From Poecilobothrus nobilitatus (taxonomy: Eukaryota > Arthropoda > Insecta > Diptera > Dolichopodidae), in contig OX352774.1 of NCBI GenBank assembly GCA_947095535.1, positions 67,022,416-67,086,415 on the forward strand: a DNA stretch of 64,000 nt, given 5' to 3'. Under the pieces are notes generated by a model. It saw nothing but the letters and a program-made list of their open reading frames with translations. It made no database searches and was not told the origin of the DNA. How positions within the stretch are numbered: position 1 is the first letter of the stretch; every line of letters begins with the position of its first letter. Position numbers and translations under genes: made by a program. Positions 51,540-64,000 of this stretch are shown in pieces.

Positions 51540-51685
51540 TGGTGCAGGGTTAAAAGTCCCATGATCAGAAGTTCCATTGAGTCAGAACTCCCATCAATCA
51601 AAAGTCCCATTGAGTTCCAAAAGTTTCATTCCATCCTAGGATCAAAACTTCTCTCACTTCAATGAGTCAGAAGTCCCATGGTACG
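51540..51685. repeat. Degenerate minisatellite AGTCAGAAGTCCCATTG
   Basis: Units such as AAAAGTCCCATGATC, AGAAGTTCCATTGAGTC, AGAACTCCCATCAATC, AAAAGTCCCATTGAGT and AGAAGTCCCATGGTAC repeat every 15-17 bp. The array is more GC-rich than its flanks and noncoding. Confidence 0.65.
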
Positions 51686-53263
51686 TTTGTAAAATAAATA
51701 AGTTTCACTTAACTAAATTTTACTGTTTTAATAATACATTTACACTCACATATAAATGTACACATATATATATATATAATAAAATTTTTAAGAAAATATA
51801 TTTTATATTACATAATAATGAAAAGGATCTTAAATGATACTTTTTAAAGAAGGTTAGATTCTTCTATATTTCATTACCCCTTACACAATTATTAATAGTA
51901 AAAAACAAAAAAAAAAAAAAAAGAATTTTTGTCTTCTGAATAGATTTTTATATCTTTATCATCATCTTATTTTACAAGGTTTTAAGGCATCATTTTTTTC
52001 ATTTTTTTTTTTTTGGTTCTAGTCGTTTTTGGTAATTATAAAATATTTAATGAAAGGTAACTTTCTATTATAAATTTTTCTTGTGTTTTTATTAATATTT
52101 TCTAATGTATTAGTAAAAGTGATTATGAGTGTTTTTTGTTTTTTTTTTATCGTTTTATTAAAGTCCTTTTTTACTCCTATTTTCGAATACTTTTTTTGTA
52201 TTGAAAAATTTAACTTAAAGAAAAGGTAAGTTTTTTTATTTTTTACAAGAGTTGATTTTATTATAAAGGATATTTAAACAATTAAAGAGAAATAATAATT
52301 TATCTAAACAGTTTTCTTTTTTTCCCCTTGTTTATTATTGCTGCTTCGTTTTAAGGAAAATTTAATATAGTAAGAATAAGCGCTATACATCAATTAACTA
52401 TACCACCATTCTTAACAATTTGAATTTGAAATGAATTTAAGAGGATCAACAAATTTAGAGTACAGATTGTAACATTTGTATTGAATTATTGTAACATTTG
52501 TAAGTAAAGAGAAATGACATTTTGTAACATACACGTACGTACATCATAAAATTAAAATTATTTAAAGGAAAGAAAAAAAAAAAAATTAATCTGTAAGAAT
52601 ATCCATTTAGACCCCGATTTTTTTTGTATATTTAAAATAAAACCAAAATTAATAATACATTGATGTATTAATCATATTTATGTTAAATTTATATTTGTAA
52701 GGCAACTATTACTTTTAAATGTTATTAATATTTTACTTAGTATGTTTTAAAATAAATTGTAATTCTTTCAAATGTGAACTTCCGGTTGTTCAAAAAGTAA
52801 ATTATTTGATTCTCTAATTGATTATAAAATATTGATATCATTTAAATTTTTCTTTTATGCAAAGACAATATAAGAAGAAATATTTTTAAAACTCGCCTTC
52901 AAGTTGACAATAGTTTTTGTTTTAAGGGAAAGAGTTATTTCCGGTTTAAATTTGAAAATTCTTTGATTTCATCTAATTCTAAAGTATTTTTCTTTAATAT
53001 GAAAATAATGCTAATTAGTTTTTGAAAAAATTAATTTCCTTTAATATAGAAAATTTCACTTTCGTTTGTTTGATTTCATTTGTGTCATTATTTAGAAAAT
53101 AATAAAACAAAATCCTTACACAGGGTCAGGGATCATTTCTTCAGCATTTTATTAATTTGAAAAATATTTTTTTGTTTTAAGTTAATGTTTAAAATATTTT
53201 CTATATATATCTCCATCTATATATATAATTTTTCTCTCTTACTTTTTATATTAAAATAGTGTA

Positions 53264-53557
53264 TCAACTTGCTTCCTCTATTGGTCTCGGTTATTAACAA
53301 TGATTTTAATCTCTTCCCAAGTTTGCTGGTTTTTCACTAGTTCGGCCATTATTGATCGTCGCCAAATGTTATTAAGTTGACCTTTTCTTCGGCTTCCTTG
53401 ATAGTTCTATTCTAGGACCATTCTGGTTATATTTTCTGGATGTTTCCTCAGAGTGTGGCCTGTCCATCTCCACTTTTGGCGTTTAATTTGGTTCATTATT
53501 GTTTCTTCGCCAGTTAATTGCCATAAGTCCTTGTTGTTGATGGTATTTGGTCACAAT
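53264..53557 (-). pseudogene. Second copy of the LINE RT C-terminus, decayed
   Basis: On the minus strand it reads NKDLWQLTGEETIMNQIKRQ, KWRWTGHTLRKHPENITRMV, LE*NYQGSRRKG, IWRRSIMAELVKNQQTWEEI and KIIVNNRDQ*RKQVD. It is collinear with the copy at 27298 and extends further upstream. Only two in-frame stops are seen across about 95 codons, so it is better preserved. The upstream RT domains are missing, consistent with 5' truncation. Confidence 0.85.
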
Positions 53558-53559
53558 AT

Positions 53560-56157
53560 TCTATGTATAATATCTATTAGTTATTATGTTTACATGTAGA
53601 CAAATAAAAATTTACAGAGACATGAATATAAAATACAAAAATCATATTTTAGTACTCAAGTGTAAGGTTAATAAAATTTAAGATTCATCTTAGAAAAATT
53701 TACAACTTAAATTTTTCAGGATTACAATACTTTTCTTATATATACTATACTGCATATTTATAATATATAAATTGAGGGCGGAAAATAAAACAGCTAAATC
53801 AGAATGAATCCAACTAGAAAAACTATTGTTTTTAAATGTTAAAACGCAAAAAAAAAAGAAAAATTAACTATAGCGATATTTTTTTATACATTTTCTTTGG
53901 ATTTTTCTTTTTTCTTTTATTTATTATTTTTTTTTTGAAATTTGCATAAATAAATGATACGAATCTTTTTCTGCTAGAACTGTGTCATACTTTTATTTGT
54001 TTTTTTTTTTTTTTTTTTTTTAATTTTTTAGTGTGTTACAAAATAGAAGTGTCATAACATAATGAATAAAAAATTTTTTAGTTTACTTTTACGTATTTTG
54101 CACATTTTATCCCTTAATAATATACTAGGTAAATGTTGTATATATATATGTAATATATATGTACTGATAAATTAAGTACAACTATGAAGTACTTACTATT
54201 TTCTAACAATTTTGTTAAGCTTTACTGAATAATGTTCAGCTATTAACTTTTAGTCTATGAATAAACAAAAATAAAAAAAAATGTATAAAAATGTTATTTC
54301 TACATACTTATACATGTATGTATATTTATATATTGTGAAAAAAAAACTGGTAACATAAGTTTTACAGTTATTATTTTATAACTCATAATGTTAGTAAAAT
54401 TTTTGTTTTTTTTTAGGGCTGTTACACATTCTTGTCTCTATGATTTTTTTTTTTTTTGTGTTAATGAATACTAGTTGGCAAAAACTTTATATAAAGATAC
54501 TTTTGTAGAGGAAAGATTGACAAATATCGCATACTAAAGTGAAAAATTAATTAATAAATTTTTACATAGTAATATGAGGATTGATTTTCAGAATTTTCTA
54601 TTTTTTTATGTATATTGTAAGTATTACAAATATTGACTGTATAAATTTTTGTATAAATTATTTCTGTTTCAAAATATATTCAGTACAAAGTTATTAGTTA
54701 TGTTAAAGAAGAAGTTCTTCAATAGACGATTCATTAAAATTCTATAGAAATTTATCAAACAGTAGCTATAATCCAAAAATAAAATATTTATAAATAAAAT
54801 TTTGGTAATTTTTTGATAAGGAAAAGTTGTTCTGCCAACCTCTATCTCTAGTTCAAATTCCCAGATTATATGGTATAATTAAACTTAAAGAAATTCATTT
54901 GTGATACGAACTTTGCAGATGTGGAACCATCTCCCCCCTCATATGTTCCGTAGAATTGGCGAAGATTAAATATTCGAATAAAAATCAATTTTTATTCCCT
55001 TACTTAACTTCATTTGATCATTTGAATACTAAAAATCATATATAACCTATATTGTTTGGTCAAAAATTGTAGATGGTGTTTAGTATCCGAAAGGAAGATG
55101 GGAGTAGTATTTATTCAAAATCTTCCAAGTGAAAAGTACACATTGTATATTAACGTTAAGTGAAATTAAGTGAAAGGGTATATAATATATTCCGGATCAG
55201 CTGACAAACCGTACTACAGTATTTAATATCTAATAAAGATAATGTTTTTTTTGCTGTAGTTGGTGTTTTGAACCATAGCTATATATGAACAATATATGAC
55301 GTTAAATTGTTTCCACCTTTTTTAAAAAGAATAAATAGTTTGTTTATAGCAGTATTATTTTAAATTATACATACTTATCATCTCAGATTTGTAAGCCCGA
55401 TTTTCTTAAAATCTACTTAAACTGCAATCACCATAAAATTTTCAGATTTTTTCAATCATCCTTTTCAACAATATTTCCTTCTTTTAGGACTTTTTTCAAA
55501 ATGTGCACAATTTTTCCTCACTTTTCTTTACATTGCATAACTATGTAGGAATAGGTATGTATATTCATATAAATATTTTTATACTATATATAAGTGCGTT
55601 TTGAATTGAGCCAAAAAAAAAAACTAAAAAATAAAACCAAAGAAAAAAAAAATTAAATAAAAACTAAAACTTGAGTATATAAAATAGTTTATTCTCCATT
55701 TAATAATACATGTACACATATTATATAGTTTTGTTTTTGTATAAATCGGGGGTGTGTTTTTTTGTTTTTGTTCTTTTTAATTTTAATTTTTTAACTTTTT
55801 TATCACTTTTTTTCCTGTTTTTTTTTTTTTTTTTTTTTTTTGCAGAACTCAGTAATAAATGAATAATATTGTTGTTACTATGTTGTTTTGCTCTTTTAGT
55901 TATAATGTAACATAGTATGACATCATTTACATTTTATATTATTTTGTATTCGTTTTATATTGAACATAATTATTTACATAGTATGTGTATATATATTATA
56001 TTATATATGTATGTAAAATTAAATATTATGCAATATTCAACCGGTGGTATTCAAAAGGACAATTATAAAGGATGAAAAAACATGAAAATATGAAAAAAAA
56101 TAAAAAATACCTAATTAAAAATCTACTATAAAAAAATTTATATATTTTTATATTATA
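53560..56157. other. AT-rich gap with long poly(T) tracts
   Basis: Pure T runs occur at 54000-54021 and 55818-55841. The second is followed by GCAG and looks like an acceptor, but the sequence after it stops within seven codons. A C-rich patch at 54930-54950 is not explained. Confidence 0.6.
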
Positions 56158-56159
56158 TA

Positions 56160-57071
56160 CAGTCAAACTTTCGTAATTCGAACGCTCTGTAATTCGAATT
56201 TTCTTTAATTTGAACGAAATCTACGATCCCTTGTGTTTCTTGCAATTTTCATACAAAATAAACTCTATAATTTCGAATTTCTATAAATAGAATTTTTCTA
56301 TAAATCGCAGACATTTCTATGACACACTTGACTTTTATTGTCAAAATTGATTTGCTGGTCAATAATATCGAATATTCTTGTTGGTTTATTTGCTGATTAT
56401 TTGTAATTGTCAAAGTGTGTATAGCAGTTATTTTTCATGTAGATTACCTACATATATATTTTGAAATTTAAAAATTCAAAATTTTTATACATAACTACAA
56501 TGGTAAGAAATATTTTTTATACATAGTTTTAAAATATAAATTAAATAAAAAAAAAGCAACTCAACTCCAATTCAAATACATTTTATGATATTATAATTTG
56601 GAAAATCATATACATACTAAAGAAAATGTCCCAAGATCTGTTTTTGAATCAATGATACACTATATAGAATTATTCCTAAAAAAATTTCAAACCAAAATAA
56701 ACAAGTTCCAATCACTTATTATAATTTTATTCGTATTGTATGTACATACATATGTAGTACATAAATTTATTTCATTGTTTTTGATCTGAATTACATACCA
56801 ATTTTATTTTTATTTTTAAATTTGTTATTAATGTACATACAAATTATTATTAATTTCTTATTAATGTAAACATAGTAAAATACTTATTATACATTATGTA
56901 CAAAGTATGTACATATGTATAATAAAAATTTTACTGTGTTTACATACATATATGTATGTATGATCATTTTTATACTCTTCAGAAGAAGTTTTTTTTTATC
57001 CCATAATTCGAAATTTCTGTAATTCGAGTTTTTTTAGGTCCTTCGAGATTCGAATTAGGGAAGTTTGACTG
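56160..57071. mobile_element. pogo/Tigger-like TIR element, non-autonomous, 912 bp
   Basis: The termini are inverted: CAGTCAAACTTTCGTAATTCG at the left and, reversed, CAGTCAAACTTCCCTAATTCG at the right. TA dinucleotides flank both ends (56158-56159, 57072-57073). Several TAATTCGAA units sit inside each end, as in subterminal transposase-binding arrays. Tc1/mariner-pogo elements duplicate TA and many start CAGTC. The interior has no transposase; a 63-codon frame at 56598-56789 shows no DDE motif. It is therefore non-autonomous or deleted. Confidence 0.85.
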
Positions 57072-57074
57072 TAT

Positions 57075-60000
57075 ATGTATATAAACATATTATGTATTAA
57101 AGAAAATATTTGAAATTAAAAATCAGTTCTAAATTTTGTTTTTTCTTTTTCTTTAATACAAAATGTATATATGTATATTATGTACTTATATAAATTTTAG
57201 TACAAGAATTTTAATTATACTAAAAAATCATTAAATGTTTTACAAAACTTTTAAAGAATTTTATTAAAAAGGTCAAAAATCAACTAATTATTAAATACTA
57301 AATTAGTATACCCTTAATAGAACACAATTATAGAAAAAAAATCAATTAAAAAAAAAAAAAATACGGAAAATTTCTTTGATTTTCCTTTAACCTCATTAAC
57401 TACTTACTCTACTTAAGCTCTACACCTTATTAACTACTTACTGGCGTTGGACATTTATTCAAAATTCAAAAATTTTGCCAGAATTGAATGCAGTCTGAAT
57501 ACCTAATAAATGACATTCGAAAATCAAAAACAAAAAAAAAAAAATTTGTCTTTTTAAGTGGAAGTTTAAAGGATCATATGTCATCTATATATAAAGTTTT
57601 CTATGAGTCTAATATTTGTCAAAATATTTGACTAAATATGACAACTATCGGTCAACTACGATTATTCTTAGAAATTTTATGTATATATTTACATTACATT
57701 TAAATTAAGTCAATAAAAATTTAAAAGATGCTCGAGATAATAATTAAAGACAGTAAAGGTTCCAATAAAATATTAAATTCATAAGAATATGAAAAATTAA
57801 TCAAATAAGAATATTTTATATTAATAAATGTTTCTTTTTGTTCCTACTTTGACTAATTCTAAATTAATTTCATTGTTTTTCAGTATAAAAGTTTGTTTTA
57901 TTCCGGACAAAGGTAGAAATTTTCAATATTTTTCAAAAAACTTTAGTAATTAAAACAGTCTGACTGTATAACTGACAGGAACGCTCTGCAACACTGTCCT
58001 CTTCATGACTTTTCAAAAAATATAATTTAAGGAGTAATACTCGAACAATATGACTAAAATGTTAAGGAAAATAAAATAGTATATATTTTTGGTGTTAGCA
58101 AATTGAACGCATGATGTTAGCAAACAAAACGCATGATTTTACAAAAAAAAAAAATACAAAAAAACTGTAAAAGAATGAAATTGGAAAGAGTGATTTGCTT
58201 CATTTTAATTGAATAAAACTATATGAAACTATTAGCGACCAAAAAGTAATATAAAAACCTTTAGTAAAGGCATTATAATATAGTTACTTTAGAATAAAAC
58301 AAAAAAAAAAAAAAAAAAACTAAAAAACAAAAAAATATTAATGATATTTCACAGAATGTTGTCTACAATCGTTGCTCCTTCATTTTACTATTAATTTTCA
58401 ATCGTTACTTATACATATTATATACATACATACATATAATATATATTCAATCAATTATCGTCTTATTTTTTTATTTTACTCTTATACTAAAATATTACTA
58501 AATTAAAGATCTATTAAAAATCTATAAAGTATATTGAGCAAGCAGGTGGTAAATGCTATTATGCTTCATTTTATACATACATTAATATTATATGAAGGTT
58601 ACAAAAAAAAAAAAAAAATTATAGTTATACACACATACGTATATGTATTACACTTTTTTATACAAATATATACCAATAATATATATAAATGTTACATGTT
58701 GGGATCTCCCTCCTCCCTATATACTAAATATACGTATAGATTTATTAAATTTCTAATCATCCAGGATCCTATTTATATTTCCGTATTACTTTATAAATAT
58801 ATACATAAGAAAAATTGGTAAAAATAGGTGGGAATGATTTTTTAAGGGTATACGTTTCATTTTTGTATTATATGTGTTGTATCCTACCGGGAGTAGTAAA
58901 GTATCAATAATATTATACAAAAAAAAAAAAAAAAAAAGAAGTAAAACACAAAAAAAAAAAAAATTAATGAAAATAAACTGGGTAAAAATTGAAATTTTCG
59001 GTCGGATCTGATATCCACTAAATAATGATAGGCAAAAGGAAAATATAAAAAAAAAATCATAATAATAATAATAAATAAAATAATAATAATAACTAACTAT
59101 TCAAGTGGATAAAAGTGTTAGAAAAGTTTTTAAATGATTTTTGAACAGTTTACGAAATTTCCTTTTTAAATGTTTATTTGAAGAGTTAAATCCAAGTGTA
59201 GGTAAGTTAATTTCAAGATATACAATGATATGAAAAGTATCAACGAAATGGTTAAGAAAATCGTAAAAATTAATAACTTTAAATTTATGCTATATTAGAG
59301 TAGAAATTAAATTCTAAAATTAGCAATTATTATATTTTATAATAATTTATTTTTAAAAGTAAATATAGGACTAAAATCTAAAATATGAAAAATCGAAGAA
59401 CTTAATTAAATTTTGTTTTATGTTTAAACTTTTAATGAATCAATCTCATATAATAACATTTTATATAATACTGATTTATTCATTAATTAATCCCATTGGA
59501 TTCAGTGAATTGAAAATTTCTTTAGGTCTAAGCTGGTTACCCCCCAAACTTATTTTTTTTTGAAGAAAACTCTCAAATAAAGATGAAACCGAATTTGCTG
59601 CACGATGAACTGCAAAAGGATCTGACTTAGTCTATCTTAGTTTATTTTAGCAAAGATCACTGATTCTGTAAACTCTGACACTGTTAATTGTTTTCTTATT
59701 TTTGCCATTAAGAAATCAATTAATAAAGGAAAGTTTTCAGAGTTTAAACCAGTCTTTACTACACTTTGATACGTCAAGATACAATATAGACTACTCAGAT
59801 CCCAATTTCTCTAATTTTTAATTAATATTCTTTAAAATTTTTGAATTAGTTTAGTTGTTTTTTATTTCTTTTGTAGAATTAATTTTTAAACACCATGTAC
59901 ATTTTAAAATTCATTCTTTTTGTTTTGTTTTTTTTTTCTTTTTCTTTTGTACAATATTTTGTCATGAATTGTTGTTATTGTTTCTGTTATGTTATGTTAT

Positions 60001-63000
60001 TTTCTTTAAGTATAAAATGACTTTCCGTCATAAAATACATGATGAGATATCCCACAGAGGAATAAGCAATTTTAAACAATTTACTTCACCAGGTCTTATG
60101 GTTCTTATTCTGCTACTGTTTTTTTTTTTTTTTTTTTTTTTTGGTATTTTATTATATTGTATTGTATTGTATTTAGAGATTATATTGTTTTAGATTTTTG
60201 TTTTATATATATATTATTTCTACATTGTAAAATTTTTGTGTATTTTTGTATGATAACATCTAGATTCATATTAGGAACTTCGCTCCTGCTGACATCTAAT
60301 GTCGATTACATGGAAATATTAAGTACACTATACACATACATATATAGTTGTACGTACATATAAAATAAAAATATATGTATATGAATTAGTTAACATGTAT
60401 ATATATATATATATATATATGTATAAAATTATAAGTAAATAGAACCTTTTTTTCAAGATTTATATTAAGGCTTAGCAAGAAAGAGAAAAAACATATTGCA
60501 GGTATTTGTATAATACAAGTTTATTTTTCAATATTTTCTTCAATGAAATCATAACAATTTTTTAAATATTTTTCTTTATATTTTATTATTAAGAAAAACA
60601 AATACAAAAACAAAAATAAAAAAATAAATTTTAATTTTTTATGTTTTGTATATATTTATTATGGCAGCAATACAGTATGGCAATAATACAGAAGGAAATT
60701 CTTAATGAAGGAAATTATTTAAAAAAAAAAATTAAACAAACAGAACAGAAAAACAACGACTAAACAAAATAAATTCATAATAAATGAAGATAAAAAAAAA
60801 ATTAATTATATTTAACAAAGAAATTTATGATAAAGATTAAGAATAATTAATAATTTTTCATATATAACACAGTTATAAATGAAAAATTAAAATGATTTAT
60901 ATTTAAAAAAAAATTAATTATGAATTATATATAGACAAATAAAATATAAAGTTTTGCACTATATGAAAAGGTGATTACAGTTGGCAATAAATTATATTTC
61001 AGAAATTTAAACTGTGCAAATACCACATGTATAAACAAACCGAATCGAATCAGAAAAATGCACTTCCTAGGAAGTCAGTTGAAGCCACAGACAATAATCA
61101 AAATAAATGATAAAAATTAGATAACAAAATAATAGAAAATGGACTTCAATATTAGAAAATTGTCTTCAAATAATAAGAAAAATAAAACCCAAAAATGAAC
61201 ATCGAATCTTTATGTTTTGTAACTTAATTTAGAACAAACCCCCATATTAACGGTACAGTATAGAACATCTAAGACACTAAAACAGAGAAAGACAATTGTG
61301 TGTATGAATAAAGTTTAAAAATAAGGCAAAAGAGAAAAAAAAATGTAATCCAAAACTATATGTTATTTATATTTCTGGCGTTATTCTTCATATTTTCAAT
61401 ATTTGACCTATCTATGGTTTTTTCAATGTATATATAAAGTGTTTTCATTCAAATTAGATGGAATGCATTTTGTACAATGATTTACTAGATGCCTGAAGTG
61501 GTTTTATATAATTGTATTTTTTAACACTACTATATTACACTTTATAGGTTCTTTTTCATCAATGGTCTTACTCTGTAATCCAAAAAAATAATAAACAATT
61601 CCAGAGAAAATATATTCAATAAAAATGAATATTTGAAAACAAAATTCGATGTTTTGAGAGATCAAATTTTACGCTTTTACAATAGACAATACAAAAAAAG
61701 AAAAACTGGAATGCTAAAATGGCGTACGGGAAAAGAAAATTTTCAGATATTATAATCGTATTTATTTGCATATGATTTTTAACTTTCATTTTTTTTAAGT
61801 GCGCTTAACTTACTTTAAATTAAAATAATTGTAACTATTTTGAAAGCCAGTAAACTCGTATATTAATAAAATATATAAATTTTTTTTATTGTATCCTAAA
61901 ATTATTCTTTTTATATCTAACCTGTTTTTTTTTATAAATAATAGTTATATATGTAAATGAATATATTTGTACAACCATATTATATTATATGCATATATTC
62001 TATTACTTTATTACATAATTTTATTTTTATACTTGTAAAAATTCATTTTAATATTCTTTTATATAATAAATATTTGAGAGAATAGAGTTTAATATTAATA
62101 ATTTGTCCATATATTTACCTATATATTTTCTATCTACATATTAAATAGATATAATATACATATATTTAATATATATATAAATATATATGTTTAATACAAT
62201 ATAATTTTTATTCGTATGTTAATTTAATCCATTAAAATTCTTATAACATTTTTTAAGATACCTGAAGTTTCAATTTTGAATCCGACTTAAAATAATAACA
62301 AAAAAATTCATTAATATTGCATATATTTAGGATGTGAAAATTTAAAATTAAAATAATAAGTAGAAGCTTTTTTTTATTTTTTTATTTATAATATCGTAAC
62401 TTTTATTGTTTGTAACTATATATGATAGTTAAATAATAATAGTAAGTATAAATATTAAATTTTTTTTTTAAATTTTATTGTGTAAATAGTACATTAGTAG
62501 AATAATATAAATAATTTAAAATGATAAAGAAAGAAAAATAAAATAAAAAAATTGAATGGCAAGTATTAATACTGATAATTATGTAAAGAAGTTGGTTGTT
62601 AGGGGAATTTAAATTAAATACAAAAATAATAATAATAATAATAATAAAAATAAAAATGTATGTATGTACTTATATAAATGATGTGTTGCATCACGTACAT
62701 ACAATTTAAATACTCATTTAGAATTTTAAAATGATGTTTTGAGTAATAAAAAATAAAATAGAAATTTTAGATAAGTTTTATTTTTTATTTAAATTTTTAT
62801 TTTATTGTCTTGACATTAATTAAAAAAACTTTGTTTTTTATTAATTATTTAGTGTAAACTTATAATAATGAATTATATTCTTAAAGTCAGTAACATTATA
62901 TAAATAAATTTTTTTGATTGTTAATTCTATTAAAATTATTTAAAAATAATTTGGAGAAATTTTGTTCTTTTTAATAGAAATTAAGAAAAACGGATATTGA

Positions 63001-63508
63001 AAATAATATTTTCTTTTTAAATAAAAGTTAAAATTTTCGTAATATTTTAAATAAATTTCAGAATATTTCAATTGTTTTAATCCAAAATATAGATAACATG
63101 CACTTCTTGTCATAATTACAAATTCCATATTTCATTATTTCAATTTGAACCTGCTATACAATCACACCATCACACAAGCTTATAAGTTTGATCTTTAAAC
63201 CAAAAAAGATATAATAAATATATATTTCAAAATAGAATACCAAATATATATATTATATTCAAAAAAGAATATAATATAATATAATCAATTGATATTGATA
63301 ATCAATTAACCATCTTTAATGTAATTTATAAAGTTCCGTATATTCTATTTTAGACAAGTTTATACTTTTTGATTGTTCACCTATTAATTCGATTGCTAGT
63401 TCTACTTCGTGAAGAAATTTGTGGAAATGTTTAAAGGAATTTGTAAATAGATTAAAATGTAATAAAAAAATGTTTGGAAATTACATAAAAAAAATTCTTT
63501 CAATAATA
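57075..63508. other. AT-rich gap with simple repeats
   Basis: Poly(T) at 60119-60142, (TA)n at about 60398-60420 and (AAT)n at 62625-62646 are the clearest tracts. The 112-codon frame at 59855-60193 spans two poly(Phe) runs coded by T tracts and is not a gene. Confidence 0.65.
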
Positions 63509-63510
63509 TA

Positions 63511-63950
63511 CAGGATGTTTCCGACTTAAGTATACCCCGCACTGTAATAAGTGATTGGAGCATTAAAACAAACAAAAAATTGTAAAATTGTATTAAAAGT
63601 ACCTCAAATATAGGGTGTTTTAAAAGAAAATTGAGTTTGAAACATAATTTTTTGGTTTTAAATCATTTAAACCTTCATAAACTTTGTTATTGTTGGGTAT
63701 ATGAGAATCATTAGTACACGAAAATTAAAGTTGACAATTTACTCTAAAAAATGTATTTTTTTAATCTCTTTATTGCAAACCGTTTAAAAGTTATTCATTT
63801 TTTTACGAAAAACTATTTAAAAAATTTTAAAAGCCACATATTTCGGATATACGGTATCGAATAAACTCCCTCTCCAATACAATTTTTTGTTTGTTTTAAT
63901 GTCCCCAATCATTGAGTACAGTGCAGGTACTCGAGTCGGTAACATTATTG
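63511..63950. mobile_element. TIR element (MITE-like), 440 bp, TA-flanked
   Basis: The left end CAGGATGTTTCCGACTTAAG and the reversed right end CAATAATGTTACCGACTCGA align, followed by GCACTGTA and TGATTGG and then ATTAAAACAAACAAAAAATT in both arms. This gives imperfect inverted repeats of about 90-100 bp. TA flanks both ends (63509-63510, 63951-63952). No ORF is present. The TA target and long arms suggest a Tc1/mariner-type MITE; the superfamily is inferred. Confidence 0.75.
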
Positions 63951-64000
63951 TAAGGCTTCTTTAGCATCATCAAAGCAATTTATGGAGAAAAAAAAACTAA

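Noticed and set aside
55842..55870. Possible terminal exon after a 24-T tract and GCAG
   Set aside because: The tract is a poly(T) microsatellite and the frame ends within seven codons of A/T-rich sequence.
57897..57927. Possible 30-bp microexon between TTTTTCAG and GTAGAA
   Set aside because: The donor is weak and such acceptor/donor pairs are common in this sequence; no partner exon was seen.
59855..60193. 112-codon plus-strand open frame
   Set aside because: It is held open by two poly(T) tracts coding poly-Phe; there is no plausible domain.

Overview
The window is an AT-rich (by eye roughly 80% A+T), gene-poor stretch of a eukaryotic nuclear genome. Spliceosomal introns, a CAAAATG start context, tRNA-derived SINEs, non-LTR retrotransposon fossils and short TIR elements point to an insect. 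A non-coding element with a (GTCC)n core and a terminal hairpin resembles elements known from flies, so Diptera is the best guess. The species is not identified. Nothing looks bacterial: there are no operons, CRISPR arrays, rRNA or free-standing tRNA genes.

Only one gene can be built with confidence. It lies on the + strand, has three exons (4200-4266, 5052-5204, 5401-6416) and encodes a 411-residue secreted protein. The protein has a signal peptide, a Tyr/Gly/Ser-rich N-terminal module, a long Pro/Gln/Glu/Val-rich low-complexity middle and a Gly/Ala/Ser-rich C-terminal module. A TATA-like box sits near 3742. Two weak candidate terminal exons (40209-40257 and 48857-48885, + strand) and one candidate internal exon (12582-12649) suggest that part of the rest may be intron of a long + strand gene. 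No gene model can be proved here.

Most of the recognisable remainder is mobile-element material: (1) SINE-A, tRNA-derived, four copies (362-527 -, 8066-8152 -, 23091-23287 +, 26661-26898 + with a 14-bp target duplication); (2) SINE-B, a second tRNA-derived family of about 370 bp (33946-34315 -, 47739-48110 +); (3) a 1.5-kb non-coding element with a (GTCC)n tract, present as two inverted copies about 22 kb apart (18889-20435, 42267-43851); (4) a retroposon-like 3'-end family with A-tails (18559-18840, 21169-21430, 40883-41033); (5) LINE reverse-transcriptase C-terminal pseudogenes (27298-27560 -, 29930-30521 -, 53264-53557 -) and a LINE 3' fragment (47075-47215); (6) a pogo/Tigger-like TIR element (56160-57071) and a 440-bp TIR element (63511-63950), both flanked by TA; (7) a small foldback family (749-893, 10341-10465). 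There are also degenerate minisatellites (12066, 26587, 36000, 38911, 45852, 47490, 51550) and a perfect 40-bp palindrome (47613-47652).

The remaining tens of kilobases are AT-rich sequence with poly(A)/poly(T), (TA)n and (AAT)n tracts. Nearly all open frames of 60-120 codons there are low-complexity chance frames.
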